Shown here: positions 44,606 through 56,578 of the stretch, piece by piece
Layout of the letters: every line of letters begins with the position of its first letter
Numbering within the stretch: position 1 is the first letter of the stretch
Source of the DNA: Chrysomallon squamiferum
Lineage: Eukaryota > Mollusca > Gastropoda > Neomphalida > Peltospiridae
Length of the DNA: 64,000 nt
Direction of reading: 5' to 3'
Assembly: GCA_012295275.1 (NCBI GenBank)
Contig: CM022670.1
Location: 42,321,474-42,385,473, forward strand
The notes under the pieces: model-generated
Databases searched by the model: none
What the model saw: only the letters and a program-made list of their open reading frames with translations
Told to the model about the DNA's origin: nothing
Position numbers and translations under genes: made by a program

Positions 44606-47600
44606 ATGCCTAATCGAGGGAAAAAACGGAACAGTAACATTAGAGATAACATTTTAAACAAGACAAGTCCAAGCAAAAAACCAAAACTAGAAGGTTTGTT
44701 TATAATTGTTGCCTATTCTTAAAATTTCAATTAATCAATTAACAGCTGTTAATGAACATAGGTGATTTTTTTTCTTCTGTTTTTCATAGGTCAGTTTTTC
44801 ATTGTTATAGCAGAGGCTACACTTTTTCTCTCTCAGTTACCTTGTGTTTAAAAACTAAATATCTGAGTGAGTGTTACAGAGAGGTTGCAGGTATCTTTGT
44901 TGCAGTGTTGAAAATGTCTGTCACATAAACAATAAACATTCTCTCCTGTAATCCTTTCCTCATCACTTTGTAACATTAAGATATCACCAACCTGAAAAAT
45001 GTAATTGTAGCATGTGTCATGGTGACTAGTCTGACTGGTATTAATACCTTAAAGTTGGCTCAACCCATAAAGGGGTAGCAGATTATAATAGCATCACACG
45101 ACCAGGTGTTAATGCCTGAGACCAAATTACCAAATGATTATTCTGTATCCACTAGAGAATAATAACCCAAACGAAAATTGAATATGGGTTATTGTTTTAT
45201 GTATCACATAAAGTAACCATCAGTGGTAACAAATATAATTTAATTGCAAGATTCTCATGGTATTATTCAAATGCAAATGACATTGCTATATACTGTTCTG
45301 ATTAAGCCTAGTTGGTTACATTAACTTTCTAACTTAGCATTTAGTTATTAAAGTAAGTTATCTTAGTTTATTACTTAGTTTTCAAGCTTAAGTAAGTACC
45401 ATAGAATAACACTAAAAAATATTCAACAGAAATATACTTGCCTGTCTTCTGTCAGTCAACATGTCTGTTACATAAAAACATTTTTAAACCAAAATTACCC
45501 TTTAATGAGTGATCCTTTGTTCTGAGTACATCTGAATCCCTCGGAAAATGTGACACAAGACTTCGCACTGATCAAAAGATCCTCATTAAAATGCTCCCGA
45601 AATATAAAAGGCTCGCACATTTAGCCTTTTAGAATTTTCTTAGCAATTTAAATAGCTTATTCTGAATTAGATAATCCGAGTATTTCTTTGTTTATAATAC
45701 AGCTTCTAAAGCTGTATCCTAACTGGATGCGATATATGCAAGCAACACAACATTTCTTATCTCCTATCATTTTTGAAACTTTGATCCACCCTGAAGACAA
45801 GTTAAACCTATTAGGGTATTTATTACAATGTTATATCATATTAAAGCAAAGCTACCTTCCCCCCACCCCAGGTAGGACTGGACCTTCCAAGAAGCTTATA
45901 CAAGCATGTTATTAATAAAACACACACATTACTTACTAGGTAAACCTAAAGGTTTTCCAGTATTCTTACAGTCATTTTGTTTTCTGTTGTTCTTTGTACG
46001 TTGACAAAGAACAATCATAAAGTACTGGTAACTTCTGAACAAGATGGATATTATTCATCTTTCATTTTTATATACTCTTGTTTGTGATGGGTTAATATAT
46101 TTCAGACGCTCGTGTAGTGTGACAAAAAATAGAAACAGTTCCTATTGGTATTGTGTTGCGTGCTCGACTAACTCAAACTTTTGCATCATATGTGTGTAGT
46201 CGGGATGCTGCAACTGACATCAGTGGTGTCTAAAAAAAAAATCACTTGCGTCATATGCCCAGTTATGACACACCTTAAACAGCCCATGTATATCTGCATA
46301 CTTTCTGTTATTTAGTTATTATGTAGTTATCCTAATGTGTAGTTACATTAATTAGCTAAACATTGAAGAACCGTAAACATATGAATTTATAAACAAGATT
46401 ATACACTATAGCTTAACAAATACTACTGTAATATAATAATATTCTTAATATAAAATGTAGCAATCGTTCTGCTTTAAATGGGCATATAAAAATAAATGTT
46501 TTACAAATTATGTAACTGACTAGCAAGAGTACAAAATTATGATTAAAAACAAGTCTGGCCAACTCTTGTACTAATGAGGTTCCATCACAGTGAGCATAAA
46601 TTTTCGGTTGGAATAAACTTTCTTTTTTGATTAGTAATTCATCCATTGAAGGTATCTGTTTTATTCTGATATGCATCATATCACAACTATATGTTTTGGT
46701 ATGCTGTGTTTAGTTAATGACAGTGTACAAATATGATACAATTTGTATTAATCAGAATGTGATACTGCATACTTGATAATTGTTTTTAGATTTTCTGTTT
46801 TGAAAATAACTTTAAGAAATGTAGATTGTTGGACTTGCTTCCTGTTTCAAGATGACTGAAGTATATAACTATTATAATCCTAATAAATGTTCCATTTTTG
46901 AAACTGCATATTTTCTGATATTTGTTTTTATCTTTAATTTTGTTTAAACCAGTACATCATCACTCTCATGGCAAGAAAGCTGGGGTTGTGCTCACCGTGG
47001 GGCAGGGTGAGATGGGTCAGCTGGGACTGGGTGAAGATATCATGGAGAGAGGTCGACCTGCCTTTGTGAAGATTCCAGAGCCTGTGATCCAGGTGTGTGC
47101 TGGAGGAATGCACACTGTTGCTGTTACCACTGGTGGTCACGTACGTCTACTTATTTACAACTGTTTTAACTACTTCAGCCAATTATCACATTTATAGCAT
47201 AGTACTACCAAAATTTTCAGAAGTAAGTTACATATTAAAAGGAATAGGTGAAAGTATCTTGTATATGTGATTTTATTTTCCTTGGCTTTATAGAAAACCA
47301 AGAAAAATACTATTGTATACCCCTTAAATCTGGAAAAGTCCATTCGTATGAGTCGCCATAACAGTGTTAATTGTGTTTAATTGTTTCTACAGTATGACTG
47401 TATATATGAATGAGTGTGTTTGTCATTTTCTTTATATTCTACAAATAAAGGTTGTTTTACTGTGAGCTAACAGTACTGTTTATGGATATTTGCAAAGCTT
47501 GTGTTTTGGGGATTAGCTTTGCATTCACAACAAGACAGTAATTCCTTATTTTAGCTCCTTGGCAAGTCTACAGCTATTATTTAGATCAAAGCAGAACTGC

Positions 47601-50600
47601 CACTGGCAGGGGGGTTGAAATAAGTGAAACAAGAAATAGCTATACATGTATCAGTGTATCAGTGAAAAATGTTAACATCAAGAATTGGATTTTCTTAAAG
47701 AAACATGTTATCATTGGAAAGGGAAGTTACCATAATTAAATGAATTAAATATTGAGTAACTTGAGTCAGAAATGAATTTGGTCCAAAAATTCCATAGGCA
47801 TAAAGAAATGAGTTAATTTAAAAAAAAAAATATATATATAAAATATATATATATATAAAATACAAAAGTCTTTTTTTTTTAATTAAGTTTTTGATTGCAG
47901 TGTGGTATCAGATTTTAGAATTTTTTTTTTTTTAGGTTGATATAGGTTTTCCATATTTTATAGGTTTATACATTTGGCTGTAATGATGAAGGTGCACTGG
48001 GACGTGATACAAGTGAAGAAGGTTCAGAAACACTTCCAGGCAGAGTCGACTTGCCAGTGAAAATAATCCAAGTGAGTGCAGGGGACAGCCACACTGCAGC
48101 CTTGACAGACGATGGAAAAGTCTACGCCTGGGGTACTTTTAGGGTTAGTAAATTGTTTTAGTTACAAATTAACAGAATAACTATCATTTTTAACAAACAG
48201 TATATATGTGTGTTAATGAATACATTTTAATTGCAGGATGCCAGTGGATCTATGGGATTAAATAAAAATGGAATAAAGAAGTTGCCAGTTTTGTTGCTCT
48301 CTGATGTGATTGTTGTTAAGATTATGTCTGGCAGTGATCACATGTTATGTCTGACGAACACTGGTGAACTCTACAGTCTTGGTTTGTATTCACTTGAATT
48401 ACAAAATTCATAATCAATAAACTATGAGCAGAAAAACAACATCAGTGTCCAGTTCTTTATAATGAATGAACACCAACCACTAATATTTTGTATTACAATA
48501 TTTACTTTGGGATTACAAAGCTGCAGTGAACCTTTGAATAGTTAGGCTCTGACTGAAAAAAAGTGGCTGCAGTACTAATTCCTGAGATCTGCAAATTTTA
48601 CTATGATTCAAATACACAATGAATACAAGTTGATCAAAATGTAGTAAAGTCCACACTGTCAGTCAGAATTTCTCACAGTTTATTGAACTTTTAAAATAAA
48701 TTCAAAATCCAATTTGATATTCTGTTAATATATTTATTTGAAATAATTTTAATTACAGATTAGAAATATTTTGATCAACTGTAGACCAACTCATTTGTAT
48801 GATTGTAAACTTTGTAACTATTATCAACTTAACAGATGAATACAGATGTAAATGTATTCAGCATTAATAAAGTAGCCACAGTGATGGTTGTAACTTTCTT
48901 TTGTGATCCGTAATCAAGACATATTTGATGTTTTCAGCAATTTGACTGCATCACATATAGCTAACTGTTAGTTTGACTGTTTTTACTTGCAGGCTGTGCT
49001 GAACAGGGTCAGTTAGGAAGAATAGCAAAGTGTTTCTCAACCAGAGGAGGTAGAAAGGGACTTGGTGAGTATCTCACGTCAGTCTTGATATATGTATCTC
49101 ATATCTACATCAGTGTTAACACATTTATCTCACATCTACATCAGCATTGACACCTTTATCTCACATCTACATCAGCATTGACACCTTTAGCTCACATCTA
49201 CTTCAGCATTGACACATTTATCTCACATCTACATCAGTGTTAACACATTTATCTTACATCTGCATCAGCATTGACACATTTGTCTCACATCTACATCAGT
49301 GTTAACACATTTATCTCACATCTACATCAGTGTTAAAGCATTTATCTCACATCTACATCAGTATTAACGCATTTATCTCACATCTACATCAGTGTTAACA
49401 CATTTATCTCGCATCTACATCAGCAGTGACACATTTTTCTCTCAGGCAGACACACACACACACCAACAAAAATTAAGAAAAGACATTCTTTTGATACGAA
49501 ATTCTTATGGTATTACATCTATATTTAAAGAATTTTAATTAAATTGTTGTCATATTGCATGCAGTAAAAAGAAATAATGAAGAACCCTAACAGTATATTT
49601 TACAAGTACAAATGTGAAGTTGAAAGATGCAGTATTGAGAAGTGAGATGCTTGTATTTCCTGGTTTTTCTTTTTCGCAAATATTAATCAGTCTAAGTTGG
49701 CTATCAGCAATGTTAGCTGTATTTGTAAAAAAATTACATTAGCATTTAAAATCATTTCAGATTTTATTCTCAGTCCGGGTCTGGTCAGATGTAGAAAACA
49801 TAAGTCAAGGAAGATGGTTTGTTTTTCTGATGTCTGGACAGGACAGTATGCTTCATTTGCTCAGGAAAAAGAAACTGGAGAAATCTATGCATGGGGACTA
49901 AATAACTATTTCCAGTTAGGTGAGTACCTCACTTGATTATTATCAGTTAGGTGAGTAATTCATTTGATTATTATTAGTTACATGAGGATCTCAATTGATT
50001 ATTATAAGTTATATGAGTACCTTGTTTGATTATATCAGTTATGTGAATGCTTTGCTTGATATTTCCAGCTAGGTGAGTACCTCAGTTGATTATTAGCATT
50101 TAGCAGTGTACTTTGTTACCAGCCAGGTAAGAACTTGGTTGACTATTGCCAGCTAGAAGAGTACATCAGCTGAATGTTATCAGTTAGATGAGTACATCAA
50201 TTGAATATTACCAGTTAGATGAGTACACCATCTGAATGTGACCAGTTAGATGAGTACTTCAGCTGAATATTACCAGTTAGATGAGTACATCAGCTGAATA
50301 TTGCCTGCTAGAAGAGTAATCAGCTGAATATTACCAGCTAGATGAGTACTTCAGCTGAATATTACCAGCTAGATGAGTACATTAGTTGATGATTAATGTT
50401 GCAGGACTTGCTTAAATAATTAATTTCTAATGATTAAAAACAATCAGTATTTTCAAAATGTTCGTTTGGCAGGTTTTGGTGACATAGAAAACCGATTTCA
50501 CCCAGAGAGAGTGGATGTTTTTAATTTGGGTCAAAGCTGGACACAGATTTCTGGAGGACAGCATCACACAGTGTTACTTAATAACAAAGGTATTTATAAA

Positions 50601-52823
50601 TAACAGATTGTTTAAATTACCTTTGTTTTTGCACTTATTTTTATTGATACAGCTTTGTTTTATAAATACAGTATATTATAATGCAGGTTTAGAACAAACA
50701 TGTTTTGTAACAGGATTGTTCATTGTCAAATTGTGTTAACTCCTGTGCTTCATATTTTCATGAAACTTTGTATTTTGGACTTTTATAGTTTGGAAATTTT
50801 AACAGTGAAATATTTCTTGCACTGATCAGCAGTTTATTAAATGTTACAGAACCAGGTGTTTATAGTCTGTGACGGAAATGTCAGTTTATGAAATTATTTT
50901 GTATTCTATCCAGACCTCAGCCAACACTTTCTGTAACAAAGTCATTCCTTTGTTAAACCTTATTACCACAGTGTTTGAAAATTAATATAAAGTTAGGGAT
51001 AGATATATATGACTAAGAACAGTTTAAATAGGGTTTTCAGAGAGTATTGTTCATCCAAATTGTTGATACCGTAATACATAGATGAAGAAGTTCATTGATT
51101 GACTTTATTGAATGGTGTAGAGGTCAGTGAGGAAGAAAAAAAGAAATAAAATGTCTGAAAATGTGTGATATTCAAAATAATATTGGTATTATTGGATTCA
51201 TAAAAAAAAGAAAAAATACTTTCAGTTTTCTTTTTTTAATACTAAGATTATTGTCAATTTATGCAGATCAGATAAACAATAATGTATCATATAGATTAGT
51301 AGATTTAAAACTGGTGCTTATTTGATGCTATAAAACTACAGTCTCATAGTATATTAGATAAACTGGCTTAAGTCAAATGCATATGCAGATATTTTTTGAT
51401 TATATCTTGATTTTAATATTATTGTGTTCTGATGAAAAAAGCCAAACTCCCCCATACCTAAATACCTATATAGCCACATTTGATTTTAGATTAATTCAAG
51501 TCAAACTAAACTGCTTTGAAATATCTTTCCAAATATATTTGTCTATGTATGGAGGCAAATTTTAAATAAAAAATTAGGTGAAATGCAGATACATACATAT
51601 TTAAAAATTATAAATTATGGACTTAACAGTTTATGCTCAGATTGCTGCAGCACGGAGTATTAGTGTAAAACAAACAATAGAGGAGACTCCACACTCTTCA
51701 ATAGGATGTTTACCTTTCTCATACAAGACTGGGAACATTTGGTGGCCAGTAGAATCATTACTTCAGAAATGGTTGACATCTGTGTAACTTGTTCAGTATT
51801 TAGAATCTTGCTTGGTCTTGTTACTATTTTGCGTTTTCATTTCAAGGTGAAGTGTTTTGCCTCGGCCGAGCAGACTATGGCCGACTTGGCATTGGGAAGG
51901 AGGCAAAGGAGACTGACGTACCCACGTTAGTTAATGGCCTCCATCAACACGAGTGTGTCCAGATTGGAGCTGGGGGCTGTGTGTCTTATGCGATTGATTC
52001 GGAGGGTAAGTTTTGGTGTTGTGAGAAACATGTTGCACAGGGAAAAGGATTTACTTCTAAATTCAACACTGAAACAAACATCCACAGCAAATTTGTCTAA
52101 ACTCTTTACTGGAAATAAACAAAACGTATTTAGTTGTTCAAATCCACAAAGATGCATTTCAGATTTAATATATGTATATATACTTCTGTATTATCATATT
52201 TACTAACATACGGAAAATCTATTGTATCATAAATTTCAGGTCGTGTTTATTCCTGGGGGATGGGAACAAACAGGCAGCTTGGTACAGGAGAAGATGAGGA
52301 CGATGTATATGAACCAAAACTTATTGAAGGCAAACAGATATCAGACAGGTACACATTAAACACAGATATCTGACAGGTACACATTATTAAACAGATATCT
52401 GTCAGGTACATATTATTAAACACAGATATCAGACAGGTACACAATATTAAACAGATATCTGTCAGGTACACATTATTAAACACATATCAGACAGGTACAC
52501 ATTATTAAACACAGATATCAGACAGATACATGCTATTAAAGAGACATCACATTAGTACTCACTAGTACACATAAAACATGTATATATTATTAAATACAGA
52601 TATCACAGTTGAACAATAGTACATATTAAAGGTTGATATAAAATACATACACATTTAATACAGATATAATTTTTTTATTTATTAAACAAACATGTGTGAG
52701 TGTGTATGTATGTGTGTATATATCTATATATATATATATATATATATATATAATCACACCTATATATACAAAACAGATATCACATTGGTACACATTAAAT
52801 AAAATAAAATATCCACATATTAA

Positions 52824-52869
<46 letters not shown>

Positions 52870-53170
52870 CTCATACTTGTACATTGAATATAGATAACCT
52901 ACGTATAGTGTTTTAATGATGTTTACAGGTAGTATAGATTTAGTGAGTGTTTAAAGATTATGTAGATTTGAGTTTATTTATTTACAAGTAGTGTAGATTT
53001 AATGAGCATTTATAAGAGATATGGTAGATGAAATGAGTGTTTTTGTTTATGTAGAATTACACTTGTAACTGTGTTAGTGACAGTATTTTGTTTGTTTCAG
53101 GTGTGCTGTGATGGTTGATGCAGGCGGTCAACACATGGTCTTACTGGCACACAACAAGAATGGACACTGA
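44606..53170 (+). CDS. RCC1: Regulator of chromosome condensation 1 (Ran guanine-nucleotide exchange factor), 10 exons
   Basis: Exons 44606-44693, 46953-47140, 47964-48143, 48237-48381, 48993-49064, 49761-49919, 50473-50589, 51847-52005, 52240-52348 and 53101-53170 give 428 residues plus TGA, with consistent phases and GT-AG borders. RCC1 is the chromatin-bound exchange factor that loads Ran with GTP in the nucleus. A basic N-terminal tail (GKKRN...KKPKLE) gives nuclear import and chromatin contact. Then come seven RCC1 propeller blades: [109 protein letters not shown] and [15 protein letters not shown]. The Asp in SGSDH (residue 186) and the HH of GGQHH (308-309) match residues important for Ran exchange in the human enzyme. 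Length fits (human 421). Divergent from SF3B5, convergent with mPR gene 1. Confidence 0.95.
44694..46952 (+). other. RCC1 intron 1 (2.3 kb)
   Basis: AT-rich unique sequence. No family-like open frame or repeat array was recognised on either strand. Confidence 0.5.
49068..49445 (+). repeat. 31-bp minisatellite starting at the RCC1 exon 5 donor
   Basis: About 12 copies of ATTTATCTCACATCTACATC plus AGTGTTAACAC. The first, diverged copies (GTATCTCACGTCAGTCTTGA, then ATGTATCTCATATC) overlap the exon 5 donor GTGAGTATCTCAC at 49065. Later units have ATTTAT where the donor was, so they are not donor-like. Confidence 0.85.
49905..50395 (+). repeat. 30-bp array copying the RCC1 exon 6 end and donor
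   Basis: Exon 6 ends TATTTCCAGTTAG|GTGAGTACCTC (donor 49920). Copies recur at 49951 (GTGAGT), 49982 (ATGAGG), 50013 (ATGAGT), 50043 (GTGAAT) and 50073 (ATTTCCAGCTAG|GTGAGTACCTC, almost a full replica), then GTAAGA at 50127. Distal units are CCAGTTAG|ATGAGTAC, where the GT has become AT. About 15 units in all, period 30-31 bp. Confidence 0.9.
52333..52560 (+). repeat. 28-31-bp array copying the RCC1 exon 9 end and donor
   Basis: The unit AACAGATATCAGACAG|GTACACATTATTAA contains the last 16 exon bases and the donor. Donor GT occurs at 52349 (real), 52377, 52406, 52437, 52466 and 52495. The next copy (52526) has AT instead of GT. The exon-side CAGATATC(A/T)G(A/T)CAG is kept in almost all copies. 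Confidence 0.92.
52720..52861. repeat. Two TA microsatellites in RCC1 intron 9
   Basis: (TA)n tracts at about 52726-52752 and 52835-52861, with GT/AC-rich shoulders (GTGTGTATATA and ACACACACATATA) in inverted relation, could pair into a hairpin of about 170 bases. Confidence 0.7.
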
Positions 53171-53544
53171 CATTAGTATATGATATCACAGACAGTTGTG
53201 CTATAAATAATGTAACAGTTGGTATCACTTACAGTGTGTTATGATAGTGCTGTTTTTAAACAGATGAATATAACATGCATTGTTGTTTGTCATAAACAAT
53301 GATATCAGTTTTAGGCACATTATGTTATTCATTCTTATGGCTGTCGTGACATTCAGACAATGGTAGCATCTAAAAGAAAGTTACAGCAAATTAGTGAAAT
53401 TAATAGGCATGGCTACATATAACAAAGTGACTTTCAAATGCTACTGTTACATGAAATATTTTTAGTATAATTATTTTTAAATTACTATATTTGTACTTGT
53501 AATATTTGTACTTTAGATCTAATCTGAATTATATAAACCAAAAA

Positions 53545-53795
53545 CTTGCTTATTATCAGTAAGAACTTGCTTGACTATTACAAATATGAAATAAATAATT
53601 AATAAAAACTATTAAATAAGAATGATTAATGTTGGCAGCACATAATTAAATAATTAAATTTTGATGATTAAAAATGATCAGTACTTTATAAATGTTTGTT
53701 TGGCAGGTTTTCTCAACATTGAGAATGGATGTTTTTAACTTGGGGGTCAAAGCTGGATGCAGATTTCTGGAGGGCAGCATCACACAGTGTTTTTG
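53545..53795 (+). pseudogene. Decayed duplicate of RCC1 intron 6 end plus exon 7
   Basis: Starting 375 bp after the RCC1 stop, TGATTAAAAATGATCAGTA, TTTGGCAGGTTTT, GAATGGATGTTTTTAA, GTCAAAGCTGGATGCAGATT and TTCTGGAGGGCAGCATCACA closely match intron 6 and exon 7 (50400-50578). The copy has lost about 18 bases covering NRFHPERV codons, has a one-base insertion in CTTGGGGGTC, and no donor. It is not part of the functional gene. Confidence 0.85.
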
Positions 53796-55570
53796 TTTTA
53801 TGTATTATCTAATTATTAAAGAAACATTGTGTGTTCATTAATGACTTTTTAAATTATTTCTCAATTGTTGTATACAAACTGGAATAGATGCTGTTTGAAC
53901 TTGATATTGCTGTCTAGAACCTGGTAAAGAGTTGATGTCAACTGATATCCTAGTCTGACCAGGTCTAAATAAAGTCAGTGTAACAGCCAAGTATATCATA
54001 ATGGCTATACTTTTCTCTCAATCCATAATTAGTAGTTATTAATCATCATAGAGTTTCATTGGCAGCAAGTGGATTTTCCATAAAAGGAATATAGTCCAAA
54101 ACAGATCCGTCCCTGGCACTGGATGAGATAGGGAAATGCCCAATAGACCTGCCAAAAAGGTTTGATCCTATACAGTGGAGTGTAACAGCAATTAAACAAA
54201 TTGTTCAGTGCTTTGAATAGAAGATTTCTTTTTTATTGACGAATATTTTGAAAATAACTTACATTTGGTTTAAACACTGCACCTCTTATCACAAATCTGT
54301 TGATGCTAACTGGAAAAAATAGCTCACACATACTATCTATAACTGTCACATATAACAGTTACATGTAAACACTGCTATCTATAAGTTACATGTAGCACTG
54401 CTATCCATAAGTTACATGTAAACAGTACTATCAGTAATACATGTAAATACTGCTATACATAACAGTTACATGTAAACTACTATCAGTAATACATGCTAAA
54501 CACTACTATCAGTAATACATGTAAACAGTGCTATCTATAACAGTTACATGTAAGCACTACTATCAGTAATACATGTAAACACTATCTGTAAGTTACATGT
54601 AAATAGTGCTATCTAACAGTTACATGTAAACACTACTATCTGTAACAGTTACATGTAAACACTACTATCTGTAAGTTACATGTAAACACTGCTATCTATA
54701 ACAGTTACATGTAAACACTGCTATCTATAACAGTTACATGTAACACTACTATCTATAACACATGTAAACACTACTATCAGTAATACATGTAAACACTGCT
54801 ATCGGCAACTGTCATATTTATGCTGCTGTATATCACATTGACAAAGCTACTGGTAATTGAGAAAACTTTGCAATAAATGATTAAGTGTACATTTCTGAAA
54901 CTCCACTGTCTGATGAAGGCAATGTTGTGGTTGATGAGTATTTGTTTACAGGAACAAGACAGGGATATGTTACAGTTCAGTCCCTTACTTACTGATGGGG
55001 TGAAATAAAATTTAAAAAAAAGTAAAACTGATTCATTTCCTTGCTGTGTAAGTTAATATATATGTATGTATATTATTCATTTATAGCATAATTTGTTAGT
55101 CAAGCTTATTGTACTTGATTACATTTAATGTAAAAACAAGAATCAAATAATATTTAAAATCAGTGCTAAAAAAGTAAGACTAGAGTGTTTCATTGTATAG
55201 TAGTGTACTAAGTTAGATACTAGGCTGATGGTGTCAATAAAGTATTTTGCTGTTCCATGAATAAACAGCTGACACAGCTTATATTACATACTGCATCTTA
55301 GTCATTATAATTAAATACTGTAGCTTAATCACTGTAATTACATGCTGCAAATTTTGTCATTGTCATTAGAAACTACAGCTAAGTTACTGTCATTACATAC
55401 TGTAGCTTAGTCATGTTTATTACATATCAGCACTTGTAATCACAATGCCGATCAGTCTGTAACTGCAATATGACAGCCCTGCATAATTAATTTACAAATT
55501 GAAATTTTTACTGAATGTGTAGAAATAAAAAAACAAACAAAAAACACATTGTAGAATAACAATTCTGTAA
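53796..55570. other. RCC1/mPR1 convergent intergenic region
   Basis: Holds a minisatellite at about 54330-54800 with units of about 29 bp (ACATGTAAACACTGCTATCT plus ATAACAGTT) and a degenerate repeat of about 33 bp at 55275-55420 (TACTGTAGCTTAGTCATT-like). No gene beyond the flanking 3' UTRs is seen. Confidence 0.6.
54330..54800 (+). repeat. About 29-bp minisatellite
   Basis: About 17 imperfect units built from TTACATGTAAACACTGCTAT plus CTATAACAG or CAGTAATAC. It lies between the convergent RCC1 and mPR1 genes. Confidence 0.8.
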
Positions 55571-56578
55571 TCACTGACACTTGGAATACTGCATTACATC
55601 ATTAATGTTTTTTTGCACCTGACCCAATAAGGACACTAAAATAGATGCATGTATAAAGACAAGTACAGCATAGGCTGTGAGCATATTGTACAGATCTGGT
55701 GATGTATGACGGGCAGCACCATTTTGTATGTCTATACGCATACCTTCTAATTCCATAAGTGTTGTAACCATGGTGAACACATGGAAGATTTGGTGTCCAT
55801 GTCCAAATATGTCAAACTGTCCATGCCATAACTTCTCTGGCACATGTGCTGAGAACATAACAGCACACAGAGCAAGAAGGATGAACACAACGCTCACGTG
55901 ATTGAGTGAATGAAAACTGCAGCTGTCATCATAGAAACAGTCTACATATCTTCCTAACACAGGTACTGATCCTAAAAATGCATGAAAACCTAAAGCCCCT
56001 ACCATCAGCAGTTGTCGTCCCTGCTGGTGGGGACTGGTGAGGTGGAGTTTGGCAAGACAGCACACAAGGAATGCAAATGAACTTAAGGCGACGTTGATAG
56101 GTAGTATGTATGGTTCGATGAGTCTGTAGACAGCTGGGTGTGATGATACATACACACAGCCTAGCACAGTGGCAAAGCTGTTGTAGGTGACACCAGCATA
56201 GTCAATGAGAAACCAGACATAGTGCCACCATGGTGATTTGCTGTGCAGCAGATGAGCAGAGGCACTGAGCAAATTGTTGAGCAGACAACCAAGACAGAAT
56301 CCTACCAGAGTTTGAGTGTCTTTGTCAGTTCTCCAGTCAAACACAGCCAACAGTCGACAGAGCTGCAGGAGAATGATGAGGAATGCGAACACGTGTGTCC
56401 ACACGTTGAGTGTCTCATTGTGCAGGTGACACGCACTCAGCAGGTAGTAGCTCCAAGGCTTGTTGATTGGTCGGTAGCCACGGATGATGTATGGTTCTCT
56501 GAACATGGCTGGCACATGATTCACATGCAGAGTTGGCTGACTGGAAACATTCAGCAGTCTTTTCCAACACTGTCCCAT
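55571..56578 (-). CDS. Membrane progestin receptor (PAQR family), gene 1
   Basis: A single coding exon of 335 residues. PAQR/mPR proteins are seven- to eight-helix membrane proteins related to adiponectin receptors and hemolysin III. The mPR branch (PAQR5-9) responds to progestins at the cell surface. Visible marks: MFREPYIIRGYRP at 25-37, NETLNVWTH at 54-62, helix 62-79, SASAHLLHSKS with candidate Zn-binding His at 105-115, DYAG at 126-129, helices around 96-112, 122-145, 159-180, 188-210 and 226-244, HVPEKLW at 245-251, GHGHQIFH (the paired metal-ligand histidines) at 259-266, and a last helix at 300-319. An acceptor (TTTTACAG ending at 56589, minus strand) lies ten bases before the ATG, so a noncoding first exon is expected upstream. 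The FREP..RGYR and FD..GHGHQIFH forms suggest the mPR group; the exact orthologue is not resolved. Confidence 0.9.
   Translation of the reverse strand: MGQCWKRLLNVSSQPTLHVNHVPAMFREPYIIRGYRPINKPWSYYLLSACHLHNETLNVWTHVFAFLIILLQLCRLLAVFDWRTDKDTQTLVGFCLGCLLNNLLSASAHLLHSKSPWWHYVWFLIDYAGVTYNSFATVLGCVYVSSHPAVYRLIEPYILPINVALSSFAFLVCCLAKLHLTSPHQQGRQLLMVGALGFHAFLGSVPVLGRYVDCFYDDSCSFHSLNHVSVVFILLALCAVMFSAHVPEKLWHGQFDIFGHGHQIFHVFTMVTTLMELEGMRIDIQNGAARHTSPDLYNMLTAYAVLVFIHASILVSLLGQVQKNINDVMQYSKCQ

Noticed and set aside
45688-45915. 75-codon frame in RCC1 intron 1
   Set aside because: No recognisable motif, and it lies inside an intron with no flanking splice signals in phase.
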